A stretch of DNA of 64,000 nucleotides. Source: Clytia hemisphaerica. Its lineage: Eukaryota > Cnidaria > Hydrozoa > Leptothecata > Clytiidae. The position numbers and the translations under genes are program-made. Under the pieces are notes generated by a model. That model saw only the letters and a list, made by a program, of their open reading frames with translations. It had not been told where the DNA came from and did not search any database. Position 1 is the first letter of the stretch. Each line of letters starts with the position of its first letter. Positions 32,935 through 42,724 of this stretch are shown piece after piece. Where the stretch lies: assembly GCA_902728285.1 (NCBI GenBank), contig CACVBU010001207.1:271750-335749 (forward strand). Reading direction: 5' to 3'.

Positions 32935-33612
32935 TCCAAGAGTCAATTATTTTTGCTGATGACTCATCCTTGTTTTCGCTTATCCTAGACCATTTTCACT
33001 GTTCTCAAGAACTGAACAGTGACATGCAGAAGATAAGTGAGTGGGCTCATCAATGGAAAATGTCCTTCAACCCTGATCCTTCTAAACAGGCAGTTGAAAT
33101 GTACTTTACCCGGAGGTTTAATCCAGCTGACCCCCCCCCCAGAAATTACTTTAAATAATGCAGCCATCGCAGTTCAGAATGATCAAAAACATCTCGGTCT
33201 CATACTTGATCAAAAGCTGGCCTTTGACCGTCACCTTGATGAAAAAATGAAAAAAAGCTAATCAAGGTATTGGTCTTATTCTACCCAGGGATTCTCTTGT
33301 CACTATATACAAAACCTATGTTAGATTATGGAGATATCGTATATGATCGTCCTGGTAATTCTACATTTTATGAAAAACTCGAGTCTGTTCAATATGATGC
33401 TTGTCTTGCAACTACTGGATGCTTCAGAGGAACATCCAGAGAAAAAATTTACCTAGTTAGGCTTTGAAAGCCTGGCAGACAGGCGATTAATTAGAAGACT
33501 CGTATTTTTTTATAAAATAATAAAAGGCTTTGCTCCTGCTTATCTTACGAATATTCTTCCTCCCCAGAGAGGAGAGAAAGAGCGTTTTTCAGCCAACCTG
33601 GCTGCACTTTAA
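32935..33612 (+). mobile_element. Decayed non-LTR retrotransposon, C-terminal reverse transcriptase part
   Basis: Frames broken at about 33140 (in a C10 run), 33255 and 33310 give SIIFADDSSLFSLI (the FADD palm motif), ISEWAHQWKMSFNPDPSKQA, EITLNNAAIAVQNDQKHLGL, LDQKLAFDRHLDEKMKK, LDYGDIVYDRPGN, LESVQYDACLATTGCFRGTS, SLADRR, and LPPQRGEKERFSANL. This is the fingers-to-thumb part of a CR1/Jockey-group LINE. No 5' part or tail is visible. Confidence 0.8.
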
Positions 33613-33619
33613 GAAAATG

Positions 33620-34000
33620 CGCTCGCAGTCTCACAGTGGAAAAAGGATAGAAACCACTAGAAACTGGTTTGTTGTTTGTTGGCTTGGTAGTCAGTAGATG
33701 AGAAACTGGCTGGATGTTTGGGGAATGAAATTATCTGGGCTATCAAGATAGTAAGCTGTTGCATTATAGGTAATTTCCTAATCCTTTTCGAGCTCACTCT
33801 TTTCTCTTTACAGTAGAAGGCTAGCAGCAAGTTTCACATTGAGACAGTGTAGTGTTTTTCAACATTTTCGTCGTGTAAAGCAAAAAAACTTTACATATCA
33901 TATATAACATACTTTGATTTGCTGTGTTCTTTTTAGAACAAGCAGTCATTCAAAGATTCTTAGCTATTTTCTATAGTGAAGGTCTTCCCTGTGTCAAAGC
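33620..34000. other. No feature seen
   Basis: This is the junction between the dead LINE and the Helentron region. I see no gene. Confidence 0.3.
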
Positions 34001-34006
34001 AGGAAC

Positions 34007-34046
34007 TGCGGATTAAATATCCGCAACTTAGTGCTAAAGCACCAAA
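34007..34046 (+). other. Paired hairpins at the proposed Helentron left end
   Basis: TGCGGAT-TAAAT-ATCCGCA (34007-34025) is a perfect 7-bp stem. GTGCTAAAGCAC follows directly at about 34031-34042. Helitron-type elements carry hairpins close to their ends. The first stem shares its six outer bases with the hairpin at 62817-62839. Confidence 0.4.
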
Positions 34047-34109
34047 GCAAAGCTATTGAAACAAAGTATACACTATTGAACAAACAAATAATACATTGAT
34101 TACAAACAA

Positions 34110-34593
34110 ATCTTGTGCGAAGGGAAATCCGTACCTAGAAACTTGTGCGAAGGGAAATCCGTACCTAGAAACTTGTGCGAAGGGAAATCCGTACCTAGAA
34201 ACTTGTGCGAAGGGAAATCCGCACCTAGAAACTTGTGCGAAGGAAAATCCGCACCTAGAAACTTGTGCGAAGGAAAATCCGCACCCGAAGGGAAATCCGC
34301 ACCTAGAAACTTGTGCGAAGGAAAATCCGCACCTAGAAACTTGTGCGAAGGGAAATCCGCACCTAGATGCTAGAAACTTGTGCGAAGGTAAATCCGCACC
34401 TAGAAACTTGTGCGAAGGAAAATCCGCACCTAGAAACTTGTGCGAAGGAAAATCCGCACCTAGAAACTTGTGTGCAAAGGAAAATCCGTACCTAGAAACT
34501 TGTGTGAAGGGAAATCCGTACCTAGAAACTTGTGCGAAGGGAAATCCGTACCTAGAAACTTGTGCTAAGGGAAATCCGCACTTTGAAACTTAT
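34110..34593 (+). repeat. 30-bp minisatellite, about 16 copies
   Basis: The unit is ACTTGTGCGAAGGGAAATCC plus GTACCTAGAA, with G/A variants. The period is a multiple of three, so the array stays open as a TCAKGNPYLE decapeptide, but nothing suggests translation. It sits between the left hairpins and the first Helentron start codon, where Helitrons often carry minisatellites. Confidence 0.9.
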
Positions 34594-34756
34594 ATACGTA
34601 TATATAATAAAAACCTTGTACAAACAAAACCTTTCCCTAATACCTACACCTCTACCTTTATATATACAAAACACGTGAGATAAAATATATACAAATATTC
34701 ATATACTTTTTGAAAACGTTTCACCTTACTTTTGCTAAAGCTTACAGAATTGCAAT

Positions 34757-35989
34757 ATGATATCCATCGAAGCCTATCGCGCATGTATAGGAAGTTTTGC
34801 TTTTACAGCTCAGCGAAATGTGAAAGGTGTTTGTAAGTCTATTGTTATTGGTTCTTTCCTTTGCAATAATGCTATTTTTCAAATTTTTAGACCAATGCGA
34901 TTTGTAGCCCTTTTATTCTTCCTTTTCGTTGCAATTCCCAAATCGTACGAGATAACATTTTTCGAAACACCACTGGTTTTTTTACATCTTTCCAGAAATG
35001 GTATGTTTGTTCCGTATCCGAACGTTACTTATGGACTTATAGATTCAAACCTTATATTTATGAAGGTTAATTACACACTCCTATTATCAGGTGATATAGA
35101 ACTCAACCCAGGTCCAAGAACTGACAAGAGTAAAATTGTGCAAGGAAACTTTAACCAAGCTCATGAAATGTTTGGGGTAAGTGCTGATAAACAATCTGCC
35201 ACAAATTCACTTTTTTCCATATGTTGGACAAAGGTTAGAAAAATTAACATTTGGAAAGATTTTGATTTGGATTTTATTTTGCATTCTGGTGACGAGATCT
35301 TCAAGGATACTTCTTTAAATCGGTCGTTAACTATTGATGAAATACCTCAACGTGTTGTAATAGAAAATAACCAGTTTGAAATAACAGTTGTTCGCCAAGT
35401 TGATATATGCATTGATACACTCCAAGATGAGAGTGCAGTTGACACAAATTTTGGTCTACTTTTTAGTGAACACGTTACTGGAGCAATTATTTTTATTAAT
35501 GACCATTGCGTTGCAATATTGAAAGTAAAATTGAAAAAAGAAAAATATAAAATTTATATGTTTAATTGTCTAAGTTGTGACAGTGAAGGTAAAATTGTTG
35601 AAAAAGACAATGGCAGGTCAATTTTGCTCGAATTTTCAGCTTTGGATGATGTAACCAATTATGTTTGTTCCATCCATGATGGATTACACCACATTAAAAT
35701 AGCTTATATAGAAGTAAATTTTTCTGAGAATCAAAGCAACTTAGTAAAAAAATTGAATAACTTTAAAAAAACAGTGTTATATAATGATTATCTTCAAAAC
35801 AGTGCAGAAAAACATGAACGTCAACATCAAAATAAAACAAGGCAAAAGCGACATTATGAAAATCATTCAGAGGAAATCAAGCAAAAGAGACGTAAGACAG
35901 AAAATCTTTCTAGTATAACTGAATACAATTATAAATACTATGATCAAAACTCTGAAAACATCAAAGAAAACAAAAAAGAAACATTATAA
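34757..35989 (+). CDS. Helentron N-terminal protein: 2A-like motif and C76-type protease-like domain
   Basis: This 410-aa frame starts MISIEAYRACIGSF and has a hydrophobic segment at about 47-60. At 107-120 it carries LLLSGDIELNPGP, matching the 2A core D-x-E-x-N-P-G-P, where ribosomes skip the bond before the last Pro. Residues about 140-305 match the C76-type (herpesvirus-tegument-like) ubiquitin-protease domain found in animal Helitrons: KQSATNSL, DLDFILHSGDEIF, IDEIPQRVV, GLLFSEHV, VAIL, YMFNCLSCDSEG, SILLEFSA. The Cys and Asp-x-His positions appear to be Ser147 and Asn270-x-Leu272, so the protease is probably inactive. The tail enters a KNSENIKENKK repeat, where an extra A at about 35976 causes the stop. 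The frame should continue into 54892. Confidence 0.8.
   Translation: MISIEAYRACIGSFAFTAQRNVKGVCKSIVIGSFLCNNAIFQIFRPMRFVALLFFLFVAIPKSYEITFFETPLVFLHLSRNGMFVPYPNVTYGLIDSNLIFMKVNYTLLLSGDIELNPGPRTDKSKIVQGNFNQAHEMFGVSADKQSATNSLFSICWTKVRKINIWKDFDLDFILHSGDEIFKDTSLNRSLTIDEIPQRVVIENNQFEITVVRQVDICIDTLQDESAVDTNFGLLFSEHVTGAIIFINDHCVAILKVKLKKEKYKIYMFNCLSCDSEGKIVEKDNGRSILLEFSALDDVTNYVCSIHDGLHHIKIAYIEVNFSENQSNLVKKLNNFKKTVLYNDYLQNSAEKHERQHQNKTRQKRHYENHSEEIKQKRRKTENLSSITEYNYKYYDQNSENIKENKKETL
35090..35116 (+). other. 2A-like ribosome-skipping motif (GDIELNPGP)
   Basis: Codons 112-120 read G-D-I-E-L-N-P-G-P. The D-x-E-x-N-P-G-P core is complete and preceded by the leucine-rich stretch (YTLLLS) usual for active 2A sequences. 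The first product would be 119 aa with a hydrophobic segment. The second would begin with Pro120 and carry the protease-like domain. Confidence 0.85.
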
Positions 35990-36031
35990 GAAAAACTCTG
36001 ATAACATCAAAGAAAACAAAAAAAGAACATT
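35990..36031 (+). pseudogene. Continuation of the Helentron frame up to the insertion
   Basis: After the first frame break the 45-bp repeat continues in another frame as KKNSDNIKENKK. A further extra A (A7 instead of A6, about 36011-36021) shifts it again just before the insertion. The ATT at 36029-36031 is the left copy of the target duplication. Confidence 0.7.
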
Positions 36032-36079
36032 GGGCTCTTCCAGAAAAAGTCCGTACATGGGGGGTGGAGGATATAATGT

Positions 36080-36480
36080 CCAGGGGGTTCATGACTCGCT
36101 TTGTCCATGGGGTAGAAAACAATTGTCCAAGGGGTAGATATCATTTGTCCAGGGGGTAAATACCATTTGTCCAAGGGTATATTTTTTGCTGTCCATGGGT
36201 TGAATTAGACTAATTTGTCCTAGGGGTGTTGGGTGATATGTCCATGGGGAGAACATGAGGACATGGTTGTCCATGGGGAGACCTCTGGAGACCTTAGACC
36301 CGAGGACATGTTGCAGAGGACATGTTGTCCATGGGGGAGAGAACATATGTGTTGTCCATGGGGGAGACCTGACTGTTGGAGAGAATGTCCATGGGTCGGT
36401 CGTGTCATTTGTCCAGGGGTTGGAGAAGGGTCCTTGTTTGTCCATGGGGGAGAAATCAGGATGTTTTGTCCATGGGTATT
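36080..36480 (+). repeat. Irregular GTCCATGGGG array, left part
   Basis: About 15 copies of TGTCCATGGGG or TGTCCAGGGGG are separated by variable spacers. They run in the same direction as the array at 54190-54850, so both are parts of one split tandem array rather than arms of an inverted repeat. Confidence 0.85.
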
Positions 36481-36642
36481 GATAATATTGATAACGTATT
36501 GTTATTATTATTATTATTATTACCTTATTATCTTAATGTCAGAAATTTTAGCGACCAGAAAAGTTCGCAAGTTAGACCATTCACAAATTTTTTCGTATTT
36601 AGTGGGATCTTAATTTCGCGATTCAACAGTATTACTTAAATT

Positions 36643-38253
36643 AATAAACCTTTTTTCTTTGAAACTACAAAGAATAACTACCTCTTTTCCTTTGGAAATA
36701 CAAAGAAAGTTTACTTTATTTACCTTGGAAAATACAAAAAATAACTACCCCTTTTCTTTTGGAAATACAAAGAATATTTACTCTATTTACCTTGGAAAAT
36801 ACAAAGAATAACTACCTTTTTTCCTTTGGAAATACAAAGAATGTTTACTCTATTTACCTTGGAAAATACAAAAAATAACTACCTCTTTTCCTTTGGAAAT
36901 ACAAAGAATATTTACTCTATTTACCTTGGAAAATACAAAGAATAACTACCTTTTTTCCTTTGGAAATACAAAGAATGTTTACTTTATTTATCTTGGAAAA
37001 TACAAAGAATAACTACCTCTTTTCATTCGGAAATACAAAGAATATTTACTCTATTTACCTTGGAAAATACAAAGAATAACTACCTTTTTTCCTTTGGAAA
37101 TACAAAGAATGTTTACTTTATTTATCTTGGAAAATACAAAGAATAACTACCTCTTTTCCTTCGGTAATCGTCAGCCGTGCAAAATTACTCGAATCTGATT
37201 GGTTTAGAGGAGTGCAATTAATCGTTAATTGCACTATTACCACTTTTTGCACTCTTCGGCGGGGGGACACTTTTGTTCTCTTTTCTTTTCTCTCCCAAGT
37301 CCTGTGTCAGAGACTTTTTTTTACTATGTAATAAAATACAAACACATTTTTTTTCTTCAATATAAAAAAGAACAAACACATTTTACGTTACAATAGCTTC
37401 TTTTAATTGAAAACAAAGAAAAATTACACTGCAATGTTTTCTTTTTAAACAAAAGAAAAAAAGGAGGTTTTCGAATGTTTACTGACGATTACCTCGGAAT
37501 CGTATGTTTTGTCGTGCAATTAACGATTAATCACTCGTAACAAAGGAGAAAATACCGTAATTTGCACTCGTCCTTCGGACTCGTGCAAATTACTATTTTC
37601 TCCTTTGTTACTCGTGATTAATCGTTAATTGCACTCCAAACCATACGATTACTAGTACAAATACAAAGAATGTTTACTCTATTTACCTTGGAAAATACAA
37701 AGAATAACTACCTCTTTTCCTTTGGAAATACAAAGAATGTTTACTCTATTTACCTTGGAAAATACAAAGAATAACTACCTTTTTCCTTTGGAAATACAAA
37801 GAATGTTCACTCTATTTACCTTGGAAAATACAAGAGTAACTACCTCTTTTCCTTTGGAAATACAAAGAATATTTACTTTATTTACCTTGGAAAATACAAA
37901 TAATAACTACCTCTTTTCCTTTGGAAATACAAAGAATGTTTACTTTAGTTATCTTGGAAAATACAAAGAATAACTACCTCATTTCCTTTGGAAATACACA
38001 GAATGTTTACTTTATTTACCTTTTCCTTTGAAAATACAAAGAATGTTTACTTTATTTACCTTGGAAAAAAACAAAGAATAACTACCTCTTTCCTTAAAAA
38101 TACAAAGAATGTTTACTTTATTTACCTTGGAAGATACAAAGAATAACTACATCATTTTCCTTTGAAAATACAAAGAACCCTACGTTATTTTCCTTTGAAA
38201 ATACAAAGAATAACTACTCATTTTCCTTGGAAAATACAAAGAATTCTAACCCT
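36643..38253 (+). repeat. 67-bp satellite of GGAAATACAAAGAAT half-units
   Basis: The unit is a dimer. GGAAATACAAAGAATGTTTA plus CTCTATTTACCTT alternates with GGAAAATACAAAGAATAACT plus ACCTCTTTTCCTTT, giving a 67-bp period (36761 to 36828). There are about 16 dimers, decaying at the right end, with a foldback element inserted at about 37163-37660. An (ATT)n run lies just to the left at about 36500. Confidence 0.9.
37163..37660. mobile_element. Foldback element inserted in the 67-bp satellite
   Basis: It begins GGTAATCGTCAGCCGTGC and ends CATACGATTACTAG. It contains GAATCTGATTGG near the left end. Inside, 37515-37640 is a near-perfect palindrome (AACGATTAATCACTCGTAAC ... its complement) centred on GTCCTTCGGAC. 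The AATCTGATTGGTT then A/G-rich then AGTGCAAT order parallels the foldback family at 15284-16410, so the two may be distant relatives. Confidence 0.75.
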
Positions 38254-38261
38254 TCTAACCC

Positions 38262-38660
38262 TCCGGGCTTTTTACTTCACTGCCAAGAATGAAAAAAGGG
38301 GGACCCGAAACCCCGGACAAATGCAAAATTTACCCCCCGGACACAGCAAAATGACCCCCCGGACAACACGTTTTACCCTATGGACTTCGGTAAATTCGTA
38401 TACCCCGGACAAAGGTGCTTACCTCCCGGACTAAATATTCTCCACCCCTATTATCCTCCTCCATCTTCAAATTCCAGTTTCAACCCCTGGACAAACACTC
38501 CACTGGACATCATACTCTTTACCCCCCCCGGACATGTTTCTCTTTACCCCCGGACATGTTACTCTTTACCCCCCGGACATGTTACTCCTTACCCTCCGGA
38601 CATGTTACTCCCCCCCCGGACATGTTACTTTTTACCTCCTGGATATTCTACTCTTCTCAT
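38262..38660 (-). mobile_element. Partial copy of the GTCC(A)GGGG-array element, reversed
   Basis: CCCCCCGGACATGTTACTCTTTACC units repeat several times, and GGACTAAATATTCTCCACCCC matches the subterminal word GGGGTGGAGGATATAATGTCC of the outer element in reverse. It lacks the GGGCTCTTCC tip. Confidence 0.6.
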
Positions 38661-39744
38661 CTTTGCTCTTAACCTCTGGATATTATTAACATGCTCAGTA
38701 TAGGAAAAGGGGAGACAACTAGGAAACAAGTAAAACGATTAATTGAAGGTAAAGTCTTCATAAGTATTGGCCAAAAATGATGATGAATATGCAATGCCAC
38801 TGGGCCGGGGGTTACCTTACCTCAAAAGAAGGGTACGGAGTGACGCCTTTAACGGGTGCCTTTTTGGATCTTTAAAACCCCGCTAAAATAAAACACAAAA
38901 TCTAATTCCAGTCCCCTAAGGATTGTGAACAGCTGAAATTCCATATCGTGACCCTCAAAACCCTTCTAGTATAACAGTTCCAAAAAGGGTCACGAAGTTC
39001 ACGAAAATTCGGGTCTTTCCTCGATTTCAGTCCCTTTAATGATCCGTTTTGGTCCCTTTAAGGACCCGACTACCAATAGTCGGGCAGCACATTTCCATTA
39101 GCCCGCAAAGCTAGTCCCCCGGATGCAATAGTCTCAACATTTTCTAAAACACCCATGTCTCATTACAACACGCTTTTTATTTAAAAATAGCTTCTATAAG
39201 AATATCAGGGTGAGAATCGGCCAAATCCAAGGGTAACCTATTATGAGATCAGATCGTGATTGCTTTCTGTCCACCATGCTCAAGCTGTCTGTCCATTTCG
39301 TAAGGGCAACATGGCAACATTACACAGTAGAGACTCCAAGTACAGGTGCCGTATCAGAAAAATTTTAGTTTTGAATTTTTCGCCACGTTACATGATTCCT
39401 GTCATAGAATTTTTCGCGAGGGGGACTATTTTCCTCTAATGGTGAATTTTCAAGTGCATATACAGACATTTTGAAGTAAAAATGACCGTATATCTTATTT
39501 CAATGAAATAAACGAATAAATCGTCTATAATTTTCAAATGTGCCTGGTATATGTAAAAGGAGTGAACCCTTTAAGACTTTGTGTCCCCGATGAGTGTCCC
39601 CAGGGCAAAAATGCTAAAAATATCGATGTCCCCCTATTTTGATGAAATTGCTAACATATAACACCATTACATGGCATAGAATTGAATGGCAATACTGATT
39701 TTTGTGTATTTGGGACCAATGAGAGCTAAAATTAGGGGTTTCGG
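38661..39744. other. No gene; degenerate repeat fragments
   Basis: I see no supported coding region. Several GGGTCC and CCCCGG words suggest further decayed G-rich elements at 38800-39130. Confidence 0.3.
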
Positions 39745-40100
39745 ACCCAATTCTGGGCCTTTTGGGCAAAAAATGACCCAAAAATCAAGTTTCTCAAATT
39801 TTGATGAAACTTTCCATTCTTATTCAATTTTTCATGTAGAATACGAAAATCAAACTCAAAATTCTTCAAAAGCCCTGAAAACCCCTCAAAAAGGGGTTTT
39901 TTGGCCCAATTTAGTGCTTTTGGGGCAAAAAAAATGACTCAAAAATCAAGTTTCTCCAATTTTATTGAAACTTGCCATTTTTATTCAATTTTTCATGTAG
40001 AATACAAAAATCAAACTCAAAATTCTTCAAAAGCCCTGAAAATCCCTCAAAAAGGGCGTTTTAGGCCCAATTTAGGGCTTTTGGGGCAAAAAAATGACCC
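39745..40100 (+). repeat. 160-bp tandem repeat, about 2.2 copies
   Basis: TTTTGGGCAAAAAATGACCC recurs at about 39761, 39921 and 40081. The unit includes TTTTTCATGTAGAATAC and CAAAAGCCCTGAAAA. Confidence 0.85.
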
Positions 40101-40187
40101 AGGCCTGGCCATGAATGGCGTGAGAAAGCACGCGCACGCGCTGGCACACGCTTAAAATGATTTACGAGTGCGAAAATAACACGCCTA

Positions 40188-40551
40188 AAGGCCTGTTTCC
40201 ATCGATCGCGCGAGCGTGCACGGTAGGGCAAAATTTCCTAAAATAGCCTATTGACGTCACGAATTAATTTTTTTTGTACACAAAAAGTGTACGCTTTTGT
40301 ACGCTTTTGTGCTCTTTTCTACGCTGAAAATTTTCAACTTTTTTGAGCGTACAGGAGCGCACATCGCAATTGATAATTTCCAACCAATCAAGAAAGAGAA
40401 ATACTGCTGAGTAAACAAAAATATGTAAACATACAGATTGTGTATGTTTTTGATGGAAATCAAACATTGATCGCGCGAAGTGTGCGGCCAAATCTATTTT
40501 AAGAATTTTGGCCTAGCGTGCACGCTCGCGCGATCGATGGAAACAGGCCTT
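40188..40551. mobile_element. MITE with perfect CG-rich inverted repeats over 30 bp
   Basis: AAGGCCTGTTTCCATCGATC followed by GCGCGAGCGTGCACG is exactly mirrored at the right end, flanked by TA (40186-40187, 40552-40553). The GGCCTGTTT tip resembles PIF/Harbinger-type MITEs, which would duplicate TWA rather than TA, so the class is open. The CpG-rich tips stand out from the AT-rich surroundings. Confidence 0.85.
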
Positions 40552-40553
40552 TA

Positions 40554-41602
40554 AACACTCTTTGAAAATAATAGCACGCGCGTAGGAAAGAAGAGATAAC
40601 AACAAAGCAGGTAAAAGGCTTCTCTTTTCTCTTTTATTTGATGGTTTTTTTTTTACTTTTGACGTCATAGTCTTTTATACAGATTATGTCTGATCTTTCT
40701 TTGTGTATACAAGAAAGAAAAATATTTTACTTTGTGTTTACCCAAGCATTGCATAATTAATTAGTTAAAGAGTGGTTGGAGACTAGAGTATTTTTACATG
40801 AACTCGTTATTATATTTATAACATCCCTGTCTCAGTGATTCGGCCCTAGCGTTGTTTTAACGTTCATCTAATGTTCTATGGACGTTATGAACGTTAGATG
40901 GACGTTGATACAACGTTGTGTGCCAGCTGGGGTGATTATATAAAGTACAAGTGTGAAAATTCAAGAACATTATGAATTAGTGTATCTTAGCCTTTTGTCC
41001 TTTAAGGCCGTGATACACTTGTCAATATTAAATCAAGACACCGCTTTTCTTGTTTTTAAACTCTCTTTGAGTGAATCAAGATCCCAGGTTAGTATAGCCT
41101 GGGAATCCATGCTATGATTTCTTCTTGATATACTGATGGCGAAATGAATAGCAAGCAAGGCTTGGCCTGTTGATTTGAATTTCACTCTTCAAATTTTGTT
41201 TTGGTTTCTCTGTTCAAACTGACTCGGAAAAAAGCGTGATTTTTTATTGTTTATTTATTATTCTTTAGTGAGTGAGTTCTGTGCTTTTTCAACTGTAAAA
41301 ATGTGAGTCACGCGTCGTATGTACAGTAGATTAAGAAACATACGACGGGTCTCCTGTCTAAGGTTAGTAGGACCCGCACCTTAATTTCCTAAATTCTATA
41401 ATAATGTTCAGAATATTTTGTTTGAAAATGAATGTTTAGAACAAATGTTTCATTTTCAAGGATTAAAATTCACCAAGAAGAATTCTCTTGACCTCTTTAC
41501 CACCCTGTTTACTTGAGTTCGGTTGGAGTAAAGTAACCCCGATTTTGGGTTCAGGGCTCAATATAGCGAGCCAGAACATAGGGAAAAGCGAGGGCGAGAT
41601 TA
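40554..41602. other. No gene seen
   Basis: The DNA is AT-rich. ACGTTAGATGGACGTTG-type words recur at 40857-40915 (and at about 4413), a short dispersed repeat. No coding region is supported. Confidence 0.3.
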
Positions 41603-41990
41603 CACGCTATTTTTATAAGAATGGCGTTTTTACATTTTATTATGAATATTCTTAACTTTTTTGAAAAATTATCTTAAAATAATCTTAAGGCATTCTTAGG
41701 GAATTTTCAAGTCAAATAATAAAATCCAACCTCAAATAAAAAAATACGAAAGAGGGTTTATGGCAATTTCCGTAAATAATACAATTTCAGTGTGTTACAA
41801 AACCCAAAAACTCTTGAAATGTTAGTGTAAATTAGGAGCAGAGTTAGACTCGAAGAAAGTTTAAAATAGAAATTTTGGGCTAGCACAAAGAAATTCATGA
41901 TGGCTCTATTCTTAGGATATTTTCAATCTATAAGCCAATTTCATCATGAATACTTTTATAACATATATTCTTGTAAAAAAAAAAAACGTG
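41603..41990. mobile_element. TA-flanked MITE, CACG(C/T)TTTT family
   Basis: The left end CACGCTATTTTTATAAGAAT and the right end ATTCTTGTAAAAAAAAAAAACGTG are inverted repeats, with TA at 41601-41602 and 41991-41992. TTATTATGAATATTCTTAAC near the left and TTTCATCATGAATAC near the right match the copies at 12517 and 43527. It is 388 bp. Confidence 0.8.
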
Positions 41991-41992
41991 TA

Positions 41993-42720
41993 GACAGACA
42001 ATATACGTCCTAAATCGGGGGTCATTTCTGGGAAATTTTGACAGATCGAATCGAATCAGATTATGAGAAGTAAAATAAAATGATATTCTTATTACCCCTA
42101 TCTGTAGTGATTTCCTTCACAATATTGAAGAGGCCCAGATGTGATTTACATGTCTCCTCCCTCCTCTTATTCAAGAAGACGTTTTAAAACAAAAGAATAT
42201 ATTCAGTTTATTATGTAATAAAGAGATTACTGACATTTCTTTGGTGTTAATATGAACAGCTGCGTTTTCAGTGTGATGTGTACGCTTTCAATAGAAGCAA
42301 AAGAAATAGAGAAAAAGCAGATTAAAATTTTCCCACGGTTGTAAAGTTACGTATCCATTGTTTTAGAAAATAATTTTGACACTTTTTAGAATAGTTTTAT
42401 AAATTATTTTATAGCAAGAGGGGGAATTCCCTGCATATAAAAGAGTGAAAGATGGCAAAGAGTGATAGACAGAAAAGTTGAAATTTGAGATGAACTTCAA
42501 ATAAATGAACTTTCTTAAAACATGCATGACTTAACCATTACCTAATGAGGGGCTCCTAGGTCAGTGAAAAACTCACAGTAAGCGAGGAGTAAATCACTAC
42601 ACATTTTTTTATAAGCATTACATAAATCAAGATGAGCCTCGTGATTCTTAATTTTTCACGAATTTGATCCCTAAAAAATTCTTAAGTTTCGAAAGCATCC
42701 AACGAGGACCTTTTTTTAAA
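41993..42720. other. Old repeat shared with 46750-47510
   Basis: Segments such as AGCAGATTAAAATTTTCCCACG, TAAAGTTACGTA and AAGAGTGAAAGATGGCAAAG reappear in the same order, diverged, at 46820-46980. AGCCTCGTGATTCTTAA at about 42634 matches the minus strand near 47475. This is an old duplicated segment without coding capacity. Confidence 0.5.
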
Positions 42721-42724
42721 CATC

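Noticed and set aside
34110..34593. CRISPR-like array
   Set aside because: Units are directly adjacent without unique spacers, and the window is plainly animal nuclear DNA.
34096..34683. 195-aa open frame of TCAKGNPYLE decapeptides as a secreted repeat protein
   Set aside because: The frame is open only because the 30-bp unit is a multiple of three. There is no signal peptide or start context, and a second frame is also open across the array.
37722..38434. Open frames with EIQRMFTLFTLENT repeats
   Set aside because: They are by-products of the 67-bp satellite; no codon bias or flanking gene structure is present.
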